A stretch of 64,000 nt of DNA. Source: CAJXVY01 sp031580995. GTDB lineage: Bacteria > Actinomycetota > Actinomycetes > Actinomycetales > Microbacteriaceae. The stretch lies in assembly GCA_031580995.1 (NCBI GenBank), contig JAVLCC010000006.1, positions 1-64,000 of the forward strand, in the 5' to 3' direction. The notes beneath the pieces are model-generated. The model worked only from the letters and a program-made list of their open reading frames with translations. It was not told where the DNA came from and searched no databases. A program made the position numbers and the translations under genes. This document shows, one piece after another, positions 31,915 to 39,460 of this stretch. How positions within the stretch are numbered: position 1 is the first letter of the stretch; every line of letters begins with the position of its first letter.

Positions 31915-32412
31915 ATGCAGTTTGAGATAAGACCCGCGACCACCAGCGATATTTCTGGGATTAGAGAGCTTTGTGAACCACTGGTTGAAAAGCGAATCCT
32001 GTTGGGAAAAGAACTGGTGGAGTTATATGAATCAGTTCAAGAGTTTTTAGTTTGCTATAAAGACGACAGGCTCATCGGATGCGGAGCACTACATGTTATG
32101 TGGGAGGATCTGGCTGAGGTGAGAACGCTGGTTGTTGATCCTGAACTAAAGGGAACCGGCATTGGTCACGAGATCTTAGAAAAGCTCATGGAAAACGCCA
32201 GGGCTTTGGGTGTTGAGAGAGTGTTCTGTTTGACCTTTGAGGTTGAGTTTTTCTCTAAACATGGTTTTGAAGTGATAACCGACACTCCTATCAAGCCCGA
32301 GGTTTATGCAGAGATGGTTAGATCTCACGATGAAGGTGTTGCTGAGTTTTTGGATCTTGCACGAGTTAAGCAGAACACGCTTGGAAACACTCGAATGTTG
32401 ACAGTTCTCTAA
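31915..32412 (+). CDS. GNAT acetyltransferase, N-acetylglutamate synthase (ArgA-like)
   Basis: This protein of about 165 residues is a GNAT acetyltransferase of the short actinobacterial N-acetylglutamate synthase type, like M. tuberculosis Rv2747. FEIRPATTSDISGIRELCEPLVEKRILLGKE resembles the family start, and AEVRTLVVDPELKGTGIGHEILEKLM carries the acetyl-CoA loop (RxxGxG form KGTGIG). VFCLTFEVEFFSKHGFEVI is the C-terminal substrate part. It would start arginine synthesis from glutamate. A start at ATG 31915 is preferred over an upstream TTG because GATAAT lies six bases before it, a leaderless arrangement. Confidence 0.8.
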   Translation: MQFEIRPATTSDISGIRELCEPLVEKRILLGKELVELYESVQEFLVCYKDDRLIGCGALHVMWEDLAEVRTLVVDPELKGTGIGHEILEKLMENARALGVERVFCLTFEVEFFSKHGFEVITDTPIKPEVYAEMVRSHDEGVAEFLDLARVKQNTLGNTRMLTVL

Positions 32413-32426
32413 CTAGATTGAACCCT

Positions 32427-33056
32427 ATGAGTGAAACCCCTTCATCAGTTTTCTGGATACGAAGAGCCGTTGTCTTGGTCGCACTTTTTGCAATTATTGG
32501 CCTAATTGGCTTTGGGATTAGTGCTTTATTCAATGCAACGGAAACCACTGAACCTGTTGAAGAGACAGAAATAACAGAGCCCATGGATGAAGAGCAGGAA
32601 CAAGAAATCGATGAATGCCTCCCCGGAACAATTGATGTCACCGCTGAGATAGGCGATGCCGATGGTGAGGTTGATCTGGATTTCAATCCAACCGAGCTTC
32701 CACACATGTGGTACACAATCACCAATAACTCAGGTGTTGATTGCAAGTTCAATGTTGGCTCTGCAGTGACATTTTTTGAAATTACCAGTGGCGGTGAACT
32801 GATTTGGACCAGCAGAGACTGCGATAGAAGCGGTGACACAAATGAGTCTGGTGTCCTAAAAGCAGGTGCAACACTTGCTAGCCCGCCAATGCCTTGGGAA
32901 AAGGTTCGTAGCTCAGACACGGGATGTGGTGCCGGGCAGACAGATGTGATCACAGGTGGCGCAAGTTATTTCCTAAGCGTTGAGGTAAATGGAGTTTTGA
33001 GCAAAGACGATGCCCCTGAACCCGACGATTCCAACCCACAGTTTCTGCTTTACTGA
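32427..33056 (+). CDS. Membrane-anchored extracytoplasmic protein, unknown
   Basis: This protein of about 209 residues has one N-terminal membrane helix (about 11-36) and an extracellular domain. An acidic Thr/Glu linker (TEPVEETEITEPMDEEQEQ) leads to a beta-rich module with four cysteines (at ECLPG, DCKFN, RDCDRSG and TGCGAG), probably forming two disulfides. The module has the look of small actinobacterial secreted beta-sandwich proteins of the DUF4232 type, without a firm match. TAGATT lies seven bases before the ATG, so the mRNA may be leaderless. It overlaps proC by one base (TGATG). The function is unknown. Confidence 0.6.
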   Translation: MSETPSSVFWIRRAVVLVALFAIIGLIGFGISALFNATETTEPVEETEITEPMDEEQEQEIDECLPGTIDVTAEIGDADGEVDLDFNPTELPHMWYTITNNSGVDCKFNVGSAVTFFEITSGGELIWTSRDCDRSGDTNESGVLKAGATLASPPMPWEKVRSSDTGCGAGQTDVITGGASYFLSVEVNGVLSKDDAPEPDDSNPQFLLY

Positions 33057-33874
33057 TGATTAGTTTTATTGGCGCAGGTTCAATGAGTTCTGCGATTATT
33101 CGCGGAGCTATCAACAGCGGTTACGACCCGTCAGAGATAACTGCAACAAATAGATCCCGGGCCACTTCAGTTGAACTTGCCAAAGAACTTGGAATCAATA
33201 TCTTCAATCAGGAAACAGACCCGCAGGCCAACATCAAGGCAGTCAAAGACGCCAAGATGGTGGTTTTGGGGGTGAAGCCATATCAAATCCTAGAAACCAT
33301 CGATGAGATCTCTGAAGCTTTGAGCCCAGGAACCGTGGTTGTTTCTGTAGCAGCTGGGATAACAATCGATGCCATGCAGGAAAAGCTTCCAGGAAAAGCG
33401 GTTTTTCGTGTGATGCCGAATACGCCATCGATGATTGGCATCGGAGTCAGTGGTATTTCTGCTGGAGTGCATTGCGATCAGCAACACATCGACTCCGTCA
33501 CAAAACTGTTTGACACTGTTGGTGCAGTTATTGAATGCCCCGAAAGCCAGATTGACGCTCTCAGCACCATCAGTGGCTCGGGACCTGCATATGTTTTTTA
33601 TTTCATCGAACAGTTTGAGAAGTTGGCTTTGGATTATGGCTTCACAGAACAGCAGGCAGCTGTGATGGTGAGGCAAACATTTTTGGGAGCCACTGAGTTG
33701 GCTATCCGTGGCGGAAGCTCACCAGCTGAGCTTCGAGCTCGGGTGACAAGCCCGAATGGCACCACCGAGAAGGCTATTGAGGTATTTGAAGATAAAGACC
33801 TTCACCAAATATTCACCGAGGCAAGTGCTGCTGCACTAAAAAGGGCTCGACAAATTGCGGGCCTCGAGGGATAG
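33056..33874 (+). CDS. proC: Pyrroline-5-carboxylate reductase
   Basis: ProC makes proline from pyrroline-5-carboxylate with NAD(P)H. The 272-residue protein has the Rossmann start ISFIGAGSMSSAIIRGAI, VVLGVKPYQILE, the FRVMPNTPSMIGIGVSGIS block and the C-terminal signature TISGSGPAYVFYFIEQFEKLA with VRQTFLGATELA and RARVTSPNGTTEKAIEVFE. The length is typical. The ATG overlaps the stop of the preceding membrane protein. Confidence 0.96.
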   Translation: MISFIGAGSMSSAIIRGAINSGYDPSEITATNRSRATSVELAKELGINIFNQETDPQANIKAVKDAKMVVLGVKPYQILETIDEISEALSPGTVVVSVAAGITIDAMQEKLPGKAVFRVMPNTPSMIGIGVSGISAGVHCDQQHIDSVTKLFDTVGAVIECPESQIDALSTISGSGPAYVFYFIEQFEKLALDYGFTEQQAAVMVRQTFLGATELAIRGGSSPAELRARVTSPNGTTEKAIEVFEDKDLHQIFTEASAAALKRARQIAGLEG

Positions 33875-33883
33875 ACTTATTCC

Positions 33884-34480
33884 ATGGCTGATATATATGA
33901 AGCAATAGCGGATCCAAACCGTCGACACATGCTTGACGCTTTATTGCAGAGCAAGCTCTCTGGCGGCGAAGGCGAGATGACAGTAAGCGAACTGGTTGAA
34001 CACACGCAGATGGGTCAGCCCACAGTTTCCAAGCACCTCAAAGTTTTGCGAGAAGCAAACCTAGTGAGTTCTCGTGAAGACGGGCAGAAGCGTTTTTATA
34101 GCGTGACCCCAGATGCTTTGGAAGAAGTTGAAGACTGGGTGGTTCCATTTTTGAGTGTTGACTTTGAAGTCAACGCCGAAGAGATTCTCAGCGAAAGACT
34201 GGGAGATGCTGGCGAGCAACTGGGTCAGTGGCTAACCAAGGGTGCTGGATGGTTGAAGGATAAGGTTGGCGATCGAGTTCAGCTAGATTTCGATCCGAAG
34301 CAAGCTGGAAAAGACATTGGTCGCAGACTGGCCGAGGGCAAAAGCGAAGCCGAGAAGCAGGCCAAAGAATTAGAAGGCAAGGCTAAGACCAAAGTTGAAG
34401 AAGTTTCAAAAGAGGTCAAATCAGAAGTTGATCACTTGACCGAGGAAGTTAAGAAGCGAGTGAACCGTGGCGACAAATGA
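33884..34480 (+). CDS. ArsR-family regulator with long amphipathic C-terminal tail
   Basis: Residues 1-90 form a winged-helix ArsR domain: YEAIADPNRRHMLDALL, then MTVSELVEHTQMGQPTVSKHLKVLREANLV and the wing REDGQKRFYSV. The remaining hundred or so residues are unusual. A stretch WLTKGAGWLKDKVGDRVQLDF is followed by a long Lys/Glu/Ala helix resembling a coiled coil or LEA-like segment (about 140-198). No metal-binding cysteines are seen. TAGACT lies six bases before the ATG with no ribosome site, so the mRNA is probably leaderless. The next gene, a 2TM protein, overlaps its end by 14 bases, which suggests that the tail may contact the membrane. Confidence 0.75.
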   Translation: MADIYEAIADPNRRHMLDALLQSKLSGGEGEMTVSELVEHTQMGQPTVSKHLKVLREANLVSSREDGQKRFYSVTPDALEEVEDWVVPFLSVDFEVNAEEILSERLGDAGEQLGQWLTKGAGWLKDKVGDRVQLDFDPKQAGKDIGRRLAEGKSEAEKQAKELEGKAKTKVEEVSKEVKSEVDHLTEEVKKRVNRGDK

Positions 34481-34757
34481 TGAAGAGCTTAGAAAGTACG
34501 CTAAGAAGAAACTGAAGTCCAAGCAAGACCTTAGAAGCCTCAGTGCTGTCTGGGTATTTGTTTTTGTGCTGACATCAGCGATTTGGTTTTTCTTGACACC
34601 AAACGAACACTTCTGGCCGGTATGGCCAGCATTTGGAATCGGGATCGCAATCTTGGTGACTGCTTATGAGGCATATGGCAAAGGTTTTGATCGACCAATC
34701 ACCGATGATGACATTGACGCAGAAATAAATCGCCTCAAGAAAAATGGTGATCGATAA
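34467..34757 (+). CDS. 2TM-domain membrane protein
   Basis: This 96-residue protein has the layout of the 2TM domain family: an amphipathic basic start (ELRKYAKKKLKSKQDLRS), two helices (about 28-46 and 52-70) and a charged end. The GTG start lies inside the ArsR gene, with 14 bases of overlap, so the two are translationally coupled. The domain has no known reaction and often occurs beside sensor or regulator genes. Partnership with the preceding regulator is inferred from the overlap. Confidence 0.65.
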   Translation: MATNDEELRKYAKKKLKSKQDLRSLSAVWVFVFVLTSAIWFFLTPNEHFWPVWPAFGIGIAILVTAYEAYGKGFDRPITDDDIDAEINRLKKNGDR

Positions 34758-34766
34758 ATTCTGGGC

Positions 34767-34795
34767 TTGAGCGAAAGCCAACAAGTCAATAGACT
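34767..34795 (+). promoter_or_regulatory. Promoter of the bS22 gene
   Basis: TTGAGC (34767-34772) and TAGACT (34790-34795) are separated by 17 bases. Transcription should start near 34802, giving a leader of about 33 bases with AGAGG before the GTG. It is the clearest two-box promoter in the window. Confidence 0.65.
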
Positions 34796-34834
34796 AAGCC
34801 AGTTGCCTAAGAGCACTTAGAAAAAGAGGTTTTT

Positions 34835-34930
34835 GTGGGTTCAGTAATCAAAAAGCGCCGCAAGCGTATGAGTAAGAAGAAGCACCGTAAGCTTCTGCGC
34901 AAGACTCGTCACCAGCGACGCAATAAGTAG
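34835..34930 (+). CDS. Small basic ribosomal protein bS22-type (AURKAIP1/COX24 domain)
   Basis: This 31-residue peptide, GSVIKKRRKRMSKKKHRKLL, ending RKTRHQRRNK, is almost entirely Lys, Arg and His. It matches the actinobacterial AURKAIP1/COX24-domain peptide, known in mycobacteria as the small-subunit protein bS22. It is too short for routine gene callers. The start is GTG, with AAAGAGG eight or so bases upstream. It has its own promoter and ends at a strong terminator, so it forms a single-gene transcript. Confidence 0.85.
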   Translation: MGSVIKKRRKRMSKKKHRKLLRKTRHQRRNK

Positions 34931-34933
34931 TCA

Positions 34934-34962
34934 AAGTCCGCCTCGGCGGGCTTTTACTTTTT
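34934..34962. terminator. Terminator shared by bS22 and the convergent HAD gene
   Basis: AAGTCCGC (34934-34941) pairs with GCGGGCTT (34946-34953) around CTCG, followed by a T-rich tract to 34962. It serves the plus-strand bS22 transcript. The same stem, read on the minus strand after the HAD stop, is followed by TTTGACT, so it may work in both directions. Confidence 0.8.
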
Positions 34963-35655
34963 AAGCTCTTTTTTCTTGAAGGTCAGTATCTTCCAGTTCG
35001 CCAACTCTGCGTGGCGCTTCAACAATTTGTCAGGGTTTACTGCAACGGGGTGTTTCACAAGAGTCAAAAGTGGCAAATCGTTTCTACTATCTGAATAAGC
35101 CCAGGATCTTCTAAGGCTCAGATTTCTTTTTCTTGCCAATTTCTTGGCAGCCTTTGCCTTCTCGGCTCCATGCAATGGCGGGCCGACTAGTTTTCCTGTC
35201 ATCACACCGTCTTTATGCTCAACCACTGTTCCCAATGCTCCGGTTGCACCAATCTTCTCGGCAATCAATTCACCCAGTTCTTTGGGGGAGGCGGTGATTA
35301 GCCAAACCTCTCGACCTTGACTCAGATGATGCTGGACAATCTCCACCATTTCTGGCCAGACTTTTCTTTTGATTTCTTTTTCCCAAACCTTTTCCATCAG
35401 GCTGTGCATCTCTTCGCGACTGGCTCCTGCAATTAGCCCAAGTGCCCGGTCTTTGATGTTAGCTAGGCGGTCGTTATTCTCGCCTCTCCAGATAAATCTA
35501 AGTTGCTCAAATCCCATTCGCCATAAATCGGTTCTTTTGAAAACGCCGATTTCAAGGGCAACCTTTGCGTATAAAAAAGCTGTTGAACCTCGAACCAAGG
35601 TGTTATCAACGTCAAAAAAAGCTGCCGTGGTCTTTTTCACCTTGTCTTCGCTCAC
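34954..35655 (-). CDS. HAD-IB family phosphatase
   Basis: This 233-residue hydrolase has the subfamily IB layout: motif I FFDVDNTLVRGSTAF (nucleophile Asp, about 14-16), a helical cap (about 40-100), motif II VWLITASP, a Lys in motif III, and SDSRNDLPLL (motif III/IV acid residues). Relatives include SerB-like phosphoserine phosphatases and lysophosphatidic-acid phosphatases, so the substrate is uncertain. The GTG at 35655 lies six bases after TAGACT on the minus strand, indicating a leaderless mRNA. It diverges from the glutaredoxin-like gene. Confidence 0.85.
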   Translation of the reverse strand: MSEDKVKKTTAAFFDVDNTLVRGSTAFLYAKVALEIGVFKRTDLWRMGFEQLRFIWRGENNDRLANIKDRALGLIAGASREEMHSLMEKVWEKEIKRKVWPEMVEIVQHHLSQGREVWLITASPKELGELIAEKIGATGALGTVVEHKDGVMTGKLVGPPLHGAEKAKAAKKLARKRNLSLRRSWAYSDSRNDLPLLTLVKHPVAVNPDKLLKRHAELANWKILTFKKKELKK

Positions 35656-35661
35656 CCGCTC

Positions 35662-35678
35662 AGTCTAGGAGGTAGTTT
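35662..35678. promoter_or_regulatory. Divergent leaderless -10 hexamers of HAD and glutaredoxin-like genes
   Basis: On the minus strand TAGACT (35667-35662) ends six bases before the HAD GTG. On the plus strand TAGTTT (35673-35678) ends six bases before the GTG at 35685. Both genes start within a 29-base intergenic stretch. GGAGGGG before the plus-strand GTG is too close to act as a normal ribosome site. Confidence 0.5.
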
Positions 35679-35684
35679 GGAGGG

Positions 35685-35924
35685 GTGAGCAAAAAACTCG
35701 TCCTAATCTCCAAACCAGGCTGTCATCTTTGTGATGATGCACGAGAAATCATTCTTGAGGTGTTGAAAGATTTCCCCGACGCCTCTTTTGAAGAAAACAA
35801 CATGTTGGATGATCAAAAGCTAATCGATGCCTATTCCGAGGAGATTCCGGTGGTGCTGATTGATGGCAAACAGCACAGTTTCTGGAGAGTTGACCCAGAA
35901 AGATTGAAAAAAGCGCTTAGATAA
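35685..35924 (+). CDS. Glutaredoxin-like (DUF836) thiol protein
   Basis: This 79-residue thioredoxin-fold protein has its redox motif near the N-terminus in SKPGCHLCDDARE (CxxC at about 12-15) and the cis-Pro strand EEIPVVLIDGK at about 53-63. It fits the short glutaredoxin-like DUF836 family. Its substrate is unknown. It diverges from the HAD phosphatase. The GTG start is supported by the TAGTTT hexamer six bases upstream. Confidence 0.85.
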   Translation: MSKKLVLISKPGCHLCDDAREIILEVLKDFPDASFEENNMLDDQKLIDAYSEEIPVVLIDGKQHSFWRVDPERLKKALR

Positions 35925-35928
35925 TGTT

Positions 35929-35958
35929 GTATTTATACTACATAGCATTTATGCTACA
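35929..35958. promoter_or_regulatory. Tandem palindromic operator of the XRE regulator
   Basis: Two near-identical 14-base units, GTATTTATACTACA (35929-35942) and GCATTTATGCTACA (35945-35958), lie 16 bases apart. Each holds a palindrome (GTAT-TT-ATAC and GCAT-TT-ATGC). The second covers the -10 TATGCT (35950-35955), which ends six bases before the regulator ATG. This arrangement is typical of an autorepressing small HTH protein. Confidence 0.65.
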
Positions 35959-35961
35959 ACT

Positions 35962-36198
35962 ATGAGTCGCAAACCCAAAGAGGAACTCGAACGCATTGGA
36001 AGCGCCGTCGAGTCTTTTCGCGAGAAAGCAGACCTTAGTCGGCAGCAACTTGCGGATGAGGTGGGTGTCCACTATCAAACCATTGGTTATATCGAACGTG
36101 GTGAATATGCACCCTCTTTGATCCTTGCCCTCAAACTCGCTGAAGCACTTGATGCTTCAGTGGAGGACATTTTTTGGCTGGAGGAGAAACATGAATGA
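35962..36198 (+). CDS. XRE-family HTH regulator
   Basis: This 78-residue protein is a single helix-turn-helix domain: IGSAVESFREKADLSRQQLADEVGVHYQTIGYIERGEYAPSL spans about 11-52 and contains the classic Q-L-A and Q-T-I-x-x-I-E-R-G positions. The rest (LALKLAEALDASVEDIFWL) is the usual end of Cro/C1-type small regulators such as YozG. The ATG lies six bases after the -10 TATGCT and there is no ribosome site. It overlaps the following membrane-protein gene by eight bases, indicating a regulator-membrane protein pair. Tandem operators suggest autorepression. Confidence 0.9.
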   Translation: MSRKPKEELERIGSAVESFREKADLSRQQLADEVGVHYQTIGYIERGEYAPSLILALKLAEALDASVEDIFWLEEKHE

Positions 36199-37042
36199 GT
36201 TAATTGTTATCGCTATCGTTTTGGCGACCCTGAGCTTGGCATATCTATGGGTTTATCCAACATTTGCAGGGCGCAACGTGACGTTGATGTCGTATATGGA
36301 CATAGGTTTCACTTTTGTTCCAGCTGCAGTTTCAGCATTGCTCTTTTGGCAGTCCGACCCAGTATTCAGAGTCTTCGAGCTTGAGTTCAATTGGTTTTTT
36401 TATTCAGTGCTGGCCTACATAATCATTGAAATCCCGGTATTCATCCTGTACGTCAAGGCAAGAGGGCTATGGCCGGAATACAAAGCCCTATGGGGATCCT
36501 CAAATTCCTCAGACTTTGGCTGGTCATCTGATCCAAAGCAAGTCAAAAAATCACTGCAGGACGAGAGTTGGAATGGGTTGAGAACCAAGGGGGCTTTGAG
36601 GTTTTTGGTTTGGGGAAACACGCTTGTGATTCTTGGTGGGACATTGGTACTCTCTGTAATTCCTAATGGACCGGCAACGTCTTATTTGTGGATTCACATA
36701 CTTTTAATATTTGTTTTCTGGTTTCTCCTCAGAAAAGCAGTCAGATTGGTAGCTGATGCGCCCGAGGAATCTCTAGACGAGAGATTAGTCGAGTTGCGCG
36801 ATAGAAGTTATTTATGGGCATACCGTTGGTTATCAACCGTAGCTTTTGCATTTGCCGCCGCCCCTCTTGGTTGGGGTCTTTGGATGAACTACATTGGCGC
36901 ATCTCCGGATGGCTGGATTTACCCCGTTGAAATCACCTGGGGACAAATAAATGCCCTGTTTTGGTTGTTCGCAGGTTTCACCTTTAGCCTTCCGTCAATG
37001 GCGCTTGCAAATTACAAAATCAAACACGGGTTGGTTGATTGA
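36191..37042 (+). CDS. Polytopic membrane protein coupled to the XRE regulator
   Basis: This protein of about 283 residues has seven or so membrane helices (roughly 3-22, 35-54, 68-90, 137-158, 164-182, 213-234 and 250-272). A soluble loop (about 95-135) is rich in Trp, Ser and Asp. No transporter or enzyme motif is recognised. The start at 36191 follows GAGGAG. Earlier in-frame starts lie inside the regulator and lack support. Overlaps on both sides (XRE upstream, small export-like protein downstream) make a three-gene unit. Pairs of a short XRE protein and a membrane protein are common in actinobacteria, but the partner here is unassigned. Confidence 0.6.
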   Translation: MNELIVIAIVLATLSLAYLWVYPTFAGRNVTLMSYMDIGFTFVPAAVSALLFWQSDPVFRVFELEFNWFFYSVLAYIIIEIPVFILYVKARGLWPEYKALWGSSNSSDFGWSSDPKQVKKSLQDESWNGLRTKGALRFLVWGNTLVILGGTLVLSVIPNGPATSYLWIHILLIFVFWFLLRKAVRLVADAPEESLDERLVELRDRSYLWAYRWLSTVAFAFAAAPLGWGLWMNYIGASPDGWIYPVEITWGQINALFWLFAGFTFSLPSMALANYKIKHGLVD

Positions 37043-37479
37043 TGGCCGAATCATTTCTGGAACAACTCGGCCTGCTCGGGGTATTTATTGCAGGGGCTAT
37101 TCCCTGGCTTGAAGCGGTTGGAGTTATTCCAGTGGGAATCCTTTTCGGGCTCAGTCCTTTTTGGACAATAACTCTTGCCTTTAGCGGCAATGCAATAACA
37201 ACCTTTGCTTTCGCTTACTCATCTCAAGCAGTTATGAATCGCATGAAAAAGCGTGGCAAGCCTGAGAGTAAAAACATGGCTCGCGCAAGAAAGGTTTTTG
37301 CCCGCTACGGCATCTGGGGCATGGCCTTTATCGGGCCTTTATTGATTGGCTCCCAAATCGCAGCAGCACTGAGTGTTGCTTTGGGTGTCACCGCATTCAA
37401 ATCAGCGATGTTTATAAACGCTGGGATGGTTATTGCTGGAACCATCATCGGTGTTTTGACTGCCTTGGCTGTTTCCTAG
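37042..37479 (+). CDS. Small multidrug export family-like membrane protein
   Basis: This protein of about 145 residues resembles the small multi-drug export protein family (PF06695 type). GVFIAGAIPWLEAVGVIPVGILFGLSP near the N-terminus carries the conserved E and Pro residues, and ARKVFARYGIWGMAFIGPLLIGSQIAAALSVALG is a central block of the same family. It has four helices. The name is historical and export activity is unproven. The ATG overlaps the preceding stop as TGATG. A TTG one codon earlier is also possible. Its stop overlaps the aspS stop on the other strand. Confidence 0.75.
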   Translation: MAESFLEQLGLLGVFIAGAIPWLEAVGVIPVGILFGLSPFWTITLAFSGNAITTFAFAYSSQAVMNRMKKRGKPESKNMARARKVFARYGIWGMAFIGPLLIGSQIAAALSVALGVTAFKSAMFINAGMVIAGTIIGVLTALAVS

Positions 37480-38786
37480 GGCTCTAAGCGGTTGGGGCCT
37501 CTAAAGAGGAAGCTAGCCTCACGGATGTTTGGAAGATCTAGTAGCAGCATCAGAACCCTTGTTAGACCCATACCGAAACCACCGTGGGCTGGAACTCCGT
37601 AGCGGAAGAAGTTTAGGTAGTTATCCAATCCTTCTGGTTCTAGACCTTTTTGTTTGATCTGCTCGATTAGAACATCGACTCGGTGTTCACGCTGAGCACC
37701 GGTGGTGATCTCAGTTCCCTTCCATAGCAGGTCATAGCTCTTTGTTAGCTCAGGGTTGTCCTCATGACGCATGTGATAAAAAGGCCTGATCTGGTGGTGG
37801 TAATCGGTTAGGAAGACAAACTCGTGACCGAGTTCCTCTTTGGCGTAGGCAGAAATCTGTCGCTCACCCTCAGGATCTAAATCTCCATCGGCTCTTGGAG
37901 CCTCGTAACCGCGCTTTTTGAGAATCTCGTGTGCTTCAGCCAACGGAATTTTGGGGAAGGGAGCTGTTGGAACGCTGATTTCAACATCCAAAAGCTCTTT
38001 GATTTGCTCACCGAAGTTTTCTTTGACATCACTGATTGCATCAATCAGTAGTTGTTCCTGGATCTCCATGATGTCGGTGTGCGAATCGATGTAGCTGACC
38101 TCCATGTCAACTGAAACAAACTCTGTCGCATGCCTTGCGGTGAAGGATGGGTCTGCTCGGAACACAGGACCAATTTCAAAGATTCGACCAAGACCAGAAG
38201 CCATTGCCATTTGCTTATAAAACTGTGGGGATTGGGCCAGATAGGCATGGGTTTCGAAGTATTCCAACTTGAATAGCTCCGCATGAGACTCACTTGGCGA
38301 GCTCATAAGTTTGGGGGTGTGGATTTCGGTGAAGTCGTTTTCCAGCCAGTATTTTCGCCAAGAGGCTTCGATTTGGGTCTGAACCCTGGTCATCAATCGC
38401 ATCTCTGGACGGCGATAGTCTAAAAATCTCCAGTCAAGTCGCTTATCAATGCTGGTGTCATCGGCAATTGGAGATTCAGGGAGTGACAGTGATTCAATTT
38501 CTAGTGACTTTAGAAGAATCTCAATGCCACCGAGCTTGACTCTCTCGTCGTGTTTGAGCTCACCCGTGATTCTCACAAAGCTTCCATCGGTGATGGTTGA
38601 AACCAGTGCTGCCAGTTCATCGTCTTCGCTGGGTTTTGGATAGGTGACCTGCACCGAGCCGGTTTCATCTCTGATGATCAAAAACTGAATTCTTTTTTGA
38701 TCTCTAAGTGTTTCTAGCCAGCCAGCAATGCTGACCTCGCCATCCTGCATTGAGGGGAGTTTTGCGATTTGTGATCTGTTTTCCAA
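37476..38786 (-). CDS. aspS: Aspartyl-tRNA synthetase, archaeal-type
   Basis: The 436-residue protein is a class IIb synthetase lacking the large insertion (GAD) domain of the usual bacterial AspRS of about 590 residues. It follows the archaeal/eukaryotic layout: an N-terminal OB fold (VSIAGWLETLRDQ at about 18-30), DWRFLDYRRPEM, PKLMSSPSESHAELFKLEYF, motif 2 FRADPSFTARHATEF and motif 3 GGFGMGLTRVLMLLL. It either charges only tRNA-Asp or also tRNA-Asn for transamidation; the sequence alone does not settle which. TTG is the only nearby start. The ribosome-site match is weak (AAGG seven bases upstream). Confidence 0.92.
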   Translation of the reverse strand: MENRSQIAKLPSMQDGEVSIAGWLETLRDQKRIQFLIIRDETGSVQVTYPKPSEDDELAALVSTITDGSFVRITGELKHDERVKLGGIEILLKSLEIESLSLPESPIADDTSIDKRLDWRFLDYRRPEMRLMTRVQTQIEASWRKYWLENDFTEIHTPKLMSSPSESHAELFKLEYFETHAYLAQSPQFYKQMAMASGLGRIFEIGPVFRADPSFTARHATEFVSVDMEVSYIDSHTDIMEIQEQLLIDAISDVKENFGEQIKELLDVEISVPTAPFPKIPLAEAHEILKKRGYEAPRADGDLDPEGERQISAYAKEELGHEFVFLTDYHHQIRPFYHMRHEDNPELTKSYDLLWKGTEITTGAQREHRVDVLIEQIKQKGLEPEGLDNYLNFFRYGVPAHGGFGMGLTRVLMLLLDLPNIREASFLFRGPNRLEP

Positions 38787-38842
38787 TTGGTCGCCTTATC
38801 TGTTTCAGCAAATCACAAGTTTAGCTTGGGTAAACTTGTTCT

Positions 38843-39460
38843 ATGTCCGCCGATCACCTGCACTTCATCCGCCATGGCCAGGTGTTTAATCCAGAAGGCG
38901 TTATTTATGAACGCATTGAAGGCTTCGGCCTCAGTGACATGGGTTGGAAAATAGCTAGCATTGCTGCCGATAAGCACCACGAAATGAACATCACGCGGAT
39001 TGTTTGCTCACCTTTGCAAAGAGCACGGGAATCAGTTAAGCCTTGGCTTGATAACACTGGATTAGAACTGGAAGTTGATGCAAGGGTGATTGAAAACTGG
39101 AACAAAATGAAGGGTCTGCGACCCGGAGTTAGCTCTTTGATCAAGAAACCTACTTTGTTCAGGCACTTTCTGAACCCCAAGAAGCCCAGTTGGGCCGAGC
39201 CCTATGTGGAAATCCAGTCAAGAATGCTGGATGCAGCAAAAGATTTATGGGATTCAACCGAATCAGGTGATGTTGTGATTGTTAGTCACCAATTGCCGAT
39301 AGTGATGTTGCAAAGAACTGCTCAGGGTCTCCCCTTGGCCCATGACCCCAGAAAGCGTCAATGTGAACTCTCCAGCATCTCTAGCTTTAAATTTGTTGAT
39401 GAAAAGCTTGAGCTAATTAATTATTCAGTTCCTTGGATGGATGCCGGGGTAAAACTTTGA
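38843..39460 (+). CDS. Histidine phosphatase (phosphoglycerate mutase-like)
   Basis: This 205-residue protein has the phosphohistidine motif LHFIRHGQVFNPEG (about 5-18) and a second catalytic His in DVVIVSHQLPIVML (about 148-161). The conserved Arg lies in VCSPLQRARES. This superfamily includes phosphatases and cofactor-dependent mutases, and the substrate is unknown. It leads the cytochrome c maturation genes, overlapping tlpA by four bases. TAAACT lies six bases before the ATG, so the transcript is probably leaderless. Confidence 0.88.
   Translation: MSADHLHFIRHGQVFNPEGVIYERIEGFGLSDMGWKIASIAADKHHEMNITRIVCSPLQRARESVKPWLDNTGLELEVDARVIENWNKMKGLRPGVSSLIKKPTLFRHFLNPKKPSWAEPYVEIQSRMLDAAKDLWDSTESGDVVIVSHQLPIVMLQRTAQGLPLAHDPRKRQCELSSISSFKFVDEKLELINYSVPWMDAGVKL

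Noticed and set aside
34954..35655. Calling the HAD protein a phosphoserine phosphatase (serB)
   Set aside because: The IB subfamily motifs fit several phosphatases, and serine-specific residues could not be confirmed by eye.
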